From Micromonospora matsumotoense (GTDB taxonomy: Bacteria > Actinomycetota > Actinomycetes > Mycobacteriales > Micromonosporaceae): a stretch of DNA of 64,000 bases. Both the position numbers and the translations under genes were made by a program. Shown in pieces: positions 63,079-64,000 of this stretch (its first letter is position 1; each line of letters opens with the position of its first letter). The stretch lies in contig NZ_FMCU01000008.1 of the NCBI RefSeq assembly GCF_900091525.1, positions 124,001 to 188,000 on the forward strand, given 5' to 3'. A model generated the notes under the pieces. The model was not told the origin of the DNA. It worked only from the letters and a program-made list of their open reading frames with translations, and ran no database searches.

Positions 63079-64000
63079 ATGGCAGTCCCCGACACCGTCG
63101 CCGGCACACCCTCGGCGGCGACCCGCACCCCCGCGCCCGCGCCCCGCCGCCGACCGGGGGGCCGCGCTGCGGCGTACTGGCTCTACCTGCTCCCCGGAGC
63201 GGCGCTGTTCATCCTGGTCATCGGCGTGCCGCTGGTGGGTACCGGCTACCTGTCGCTGACCCGGTGGTCGGGCGTCGGTGACCCCACCTTCGTCGGGTGG
63301 GACAACTACCAGCGGTTGCTGTCCGACGAGGTGTTCTGGGCGTCGTTCCGCAACACCGTGGCGATGATCGTCGCGATGGTGGTGGTGCCGACCCTGCTCG
63401 GGCTGCTGCTCGCCTCGGTGCTCTTCGACGTCATCGGGCGTCGGTTCAGGCCGCGTACGGCGGCGGCGTTGCGGGCCGCGTTCTATCTGCCGCAGGTGCT
63501 GCCCGTGGTGGTGGCGGGCATCGTCTGGGGTTGGATCCTGCGCCCCGACGGCGCGTTCAACAGTCTGCTCGACGCGGTCGGCCTCGGGGCGCTGCGCCAC
63601 GACTGGTTGGGCGACCCGGACACCGCGCTGCCGGCGGTGATGGCGGTGATGATCTGGGTGCAGATCGGTTATCCGGTGGTCGTGTTCATGGCGGCGTTGC
63701 AGCGGGTCGACCCGGAGCTGTACGAGGCGGCCGAGGTCGACGGGGCGAACTGGCGGCACCGGTTCCGGGCGATCACCCTCCCGCAGATCCGACCGGAGAC
63801 CTTCGTGGTGGCCCTGACCTGCACCATCGCCGCCCTGAAGGTGTTCGGGCCGATCTACGCGCTGACCCGGGGCGGCCCGGAGAACGCCACCAACGTGCCG
63901 TCGTACTTCGCGTACTACACGTTCTTCAAGAAGCTCCAGGTCGGGTACGGGTCCGCGATCTCCACCGTGCTCACGGTGATCATCGTGGTGGTGGCCGTGG
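63079..64000 (+). CDS. sugar ABC transporter permease (partial)
   Basis: The frame is open to the window edge. The N-terminal ~30 residues are disordered and Pro/Arg-rich. MalF/UgpA-type transmembrane helices follow, with the EAA loop EAAEVDGANWRHRFRAITLPQIRP. The second permease and any ATPase would lie beyond 64000. Substrate unknown; follows the binding protein by 71 bp. Confidence 0.88.
   Translation, partial: MAVPDTVAGTPSAATRTPAPAPRRRPGGRAAAYWLYLLPGAALFILVIGVPLVGTGYLSLTRWSGVGDPTFVGWDNYQRLLSDEVFWASFRNTVAMIVAMVVVPTLLGLLLASVLFDVIGRRFRPRTAAALRAAFYLPQVLPVVVAGIVWGWILRPDGAFNSLLDAVGLGALRHDWLGDPDTALPAVMAVMIWVQIGYPVVVFMAALQRVDPELYEAAEVDGANWRHRFRAITLPQIRPETFVVALTCTIAALKVFGPIYALTRGGPENATNVPSYFAYYTFFKKLQVGYGSAISTVLTVIIVVVAV

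Overview
The window is very GC-rich (well over 70 % in most genes, strong G/C third-position bias, frequent GTG starts, ATGA/GTGA overlaps). It encodes typical filamentous-actinomycete families: FadR-type GntR, DmdR/IdeR-like iron box, AA10 LPMO, CBM2, CHAT/S8/sigma module, DUF4132, DUF2470. I infer a Micromonospora-like actinomycete; the genus is not proven by anything here. No rRNA, complete tRNA, CRISPR array, IS element or prophage was seen.

Layout. 0.1-9.9 kb: mixed accessory and housekeeping genes (PLOD-like glycosyltransferase with a methyltransferase-like partner, serine hydrolase, NAD-dependent dehydrogenase, ketosamine-kinase-like protein, and a TetR/MFS efflux pair with a clear 10-bp palindromic operator). 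10.0-15.3 kb: GntR regulator divergent from leuA, whose leader encodes a small Leu-rich peptide, then an ABC ATPase. An S4 ribosomal protein gene and a DUF2470 gene diverge from a good iron box.

15.4-32.5 kb: the most notable region, a terpenoid/glycolipid biosynthetic cluster that I do not recognise as described. It combines two MoeN5-like prenyltransferases and a PcrB/GGGP-synthase (MoeO5-like) domain fused to an FAD-linked oxidase. Also present are a second FAD oxidase, a radical SAM/SPASM protein, a MurG/MGDG-like glycosyltransferase, two GT2 glycosyltransferases and an NAD-dependent epimerase. A dedicated isopentenyl-diphosphate isomerase and polyprenyl diphosphate synthase, a heterodimeric ABC exporter and a second small ABC transporter complete it. 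The set resembles the lipid half of moenomycin-type phosphoglycolipid pathways (prenyl ether on a phosphoglycerate-type acceptor), but the characteristic moenomycin sugar genes are not in the window.

32.7-43.8 kb: an orphan Imm7 immunity protein, a P-loop kinase, an iron-independent polysaccharide set (AA10 LPMO and a CBM2-only secreted protein), a secreted protein, and a regulatory/protease module. In that module a Tat-exported S8 protease, an ECF-like sigma factor and a small partner are divergent from a TPR-CHAT protease. 43.9-47.6 kb: inositol-monophosphatase-family enzyme, a class V aminotransferase with a frameshifted C-terminus, and a PadR/membrane-protein operon with a palindrome over its promoter. 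47.6-49.7 kb is decayed sequence (SigJ-type remnant, frameshifted DIP1984-like gene).

49.8-60.2 kb: YjbR-like and DUF4291 proteins, a zinc-ribbon protein with a Tyr/Asp/Ser/Thr repeat protein, then a compact RiPP-like operon. This has a 41-residue peptide ending in an aromatic/Cys tail, a strong hairpin, a PqqD-like/M50 metalloprotease and a TPR protein. It is followed by a DUF4132 gene pair. 60.6-64.0 kb: a LacI repressor with tandem operators, a sugar-binding lipoprotein and the first permease of an ABC sugar importer, cut by the window edge.
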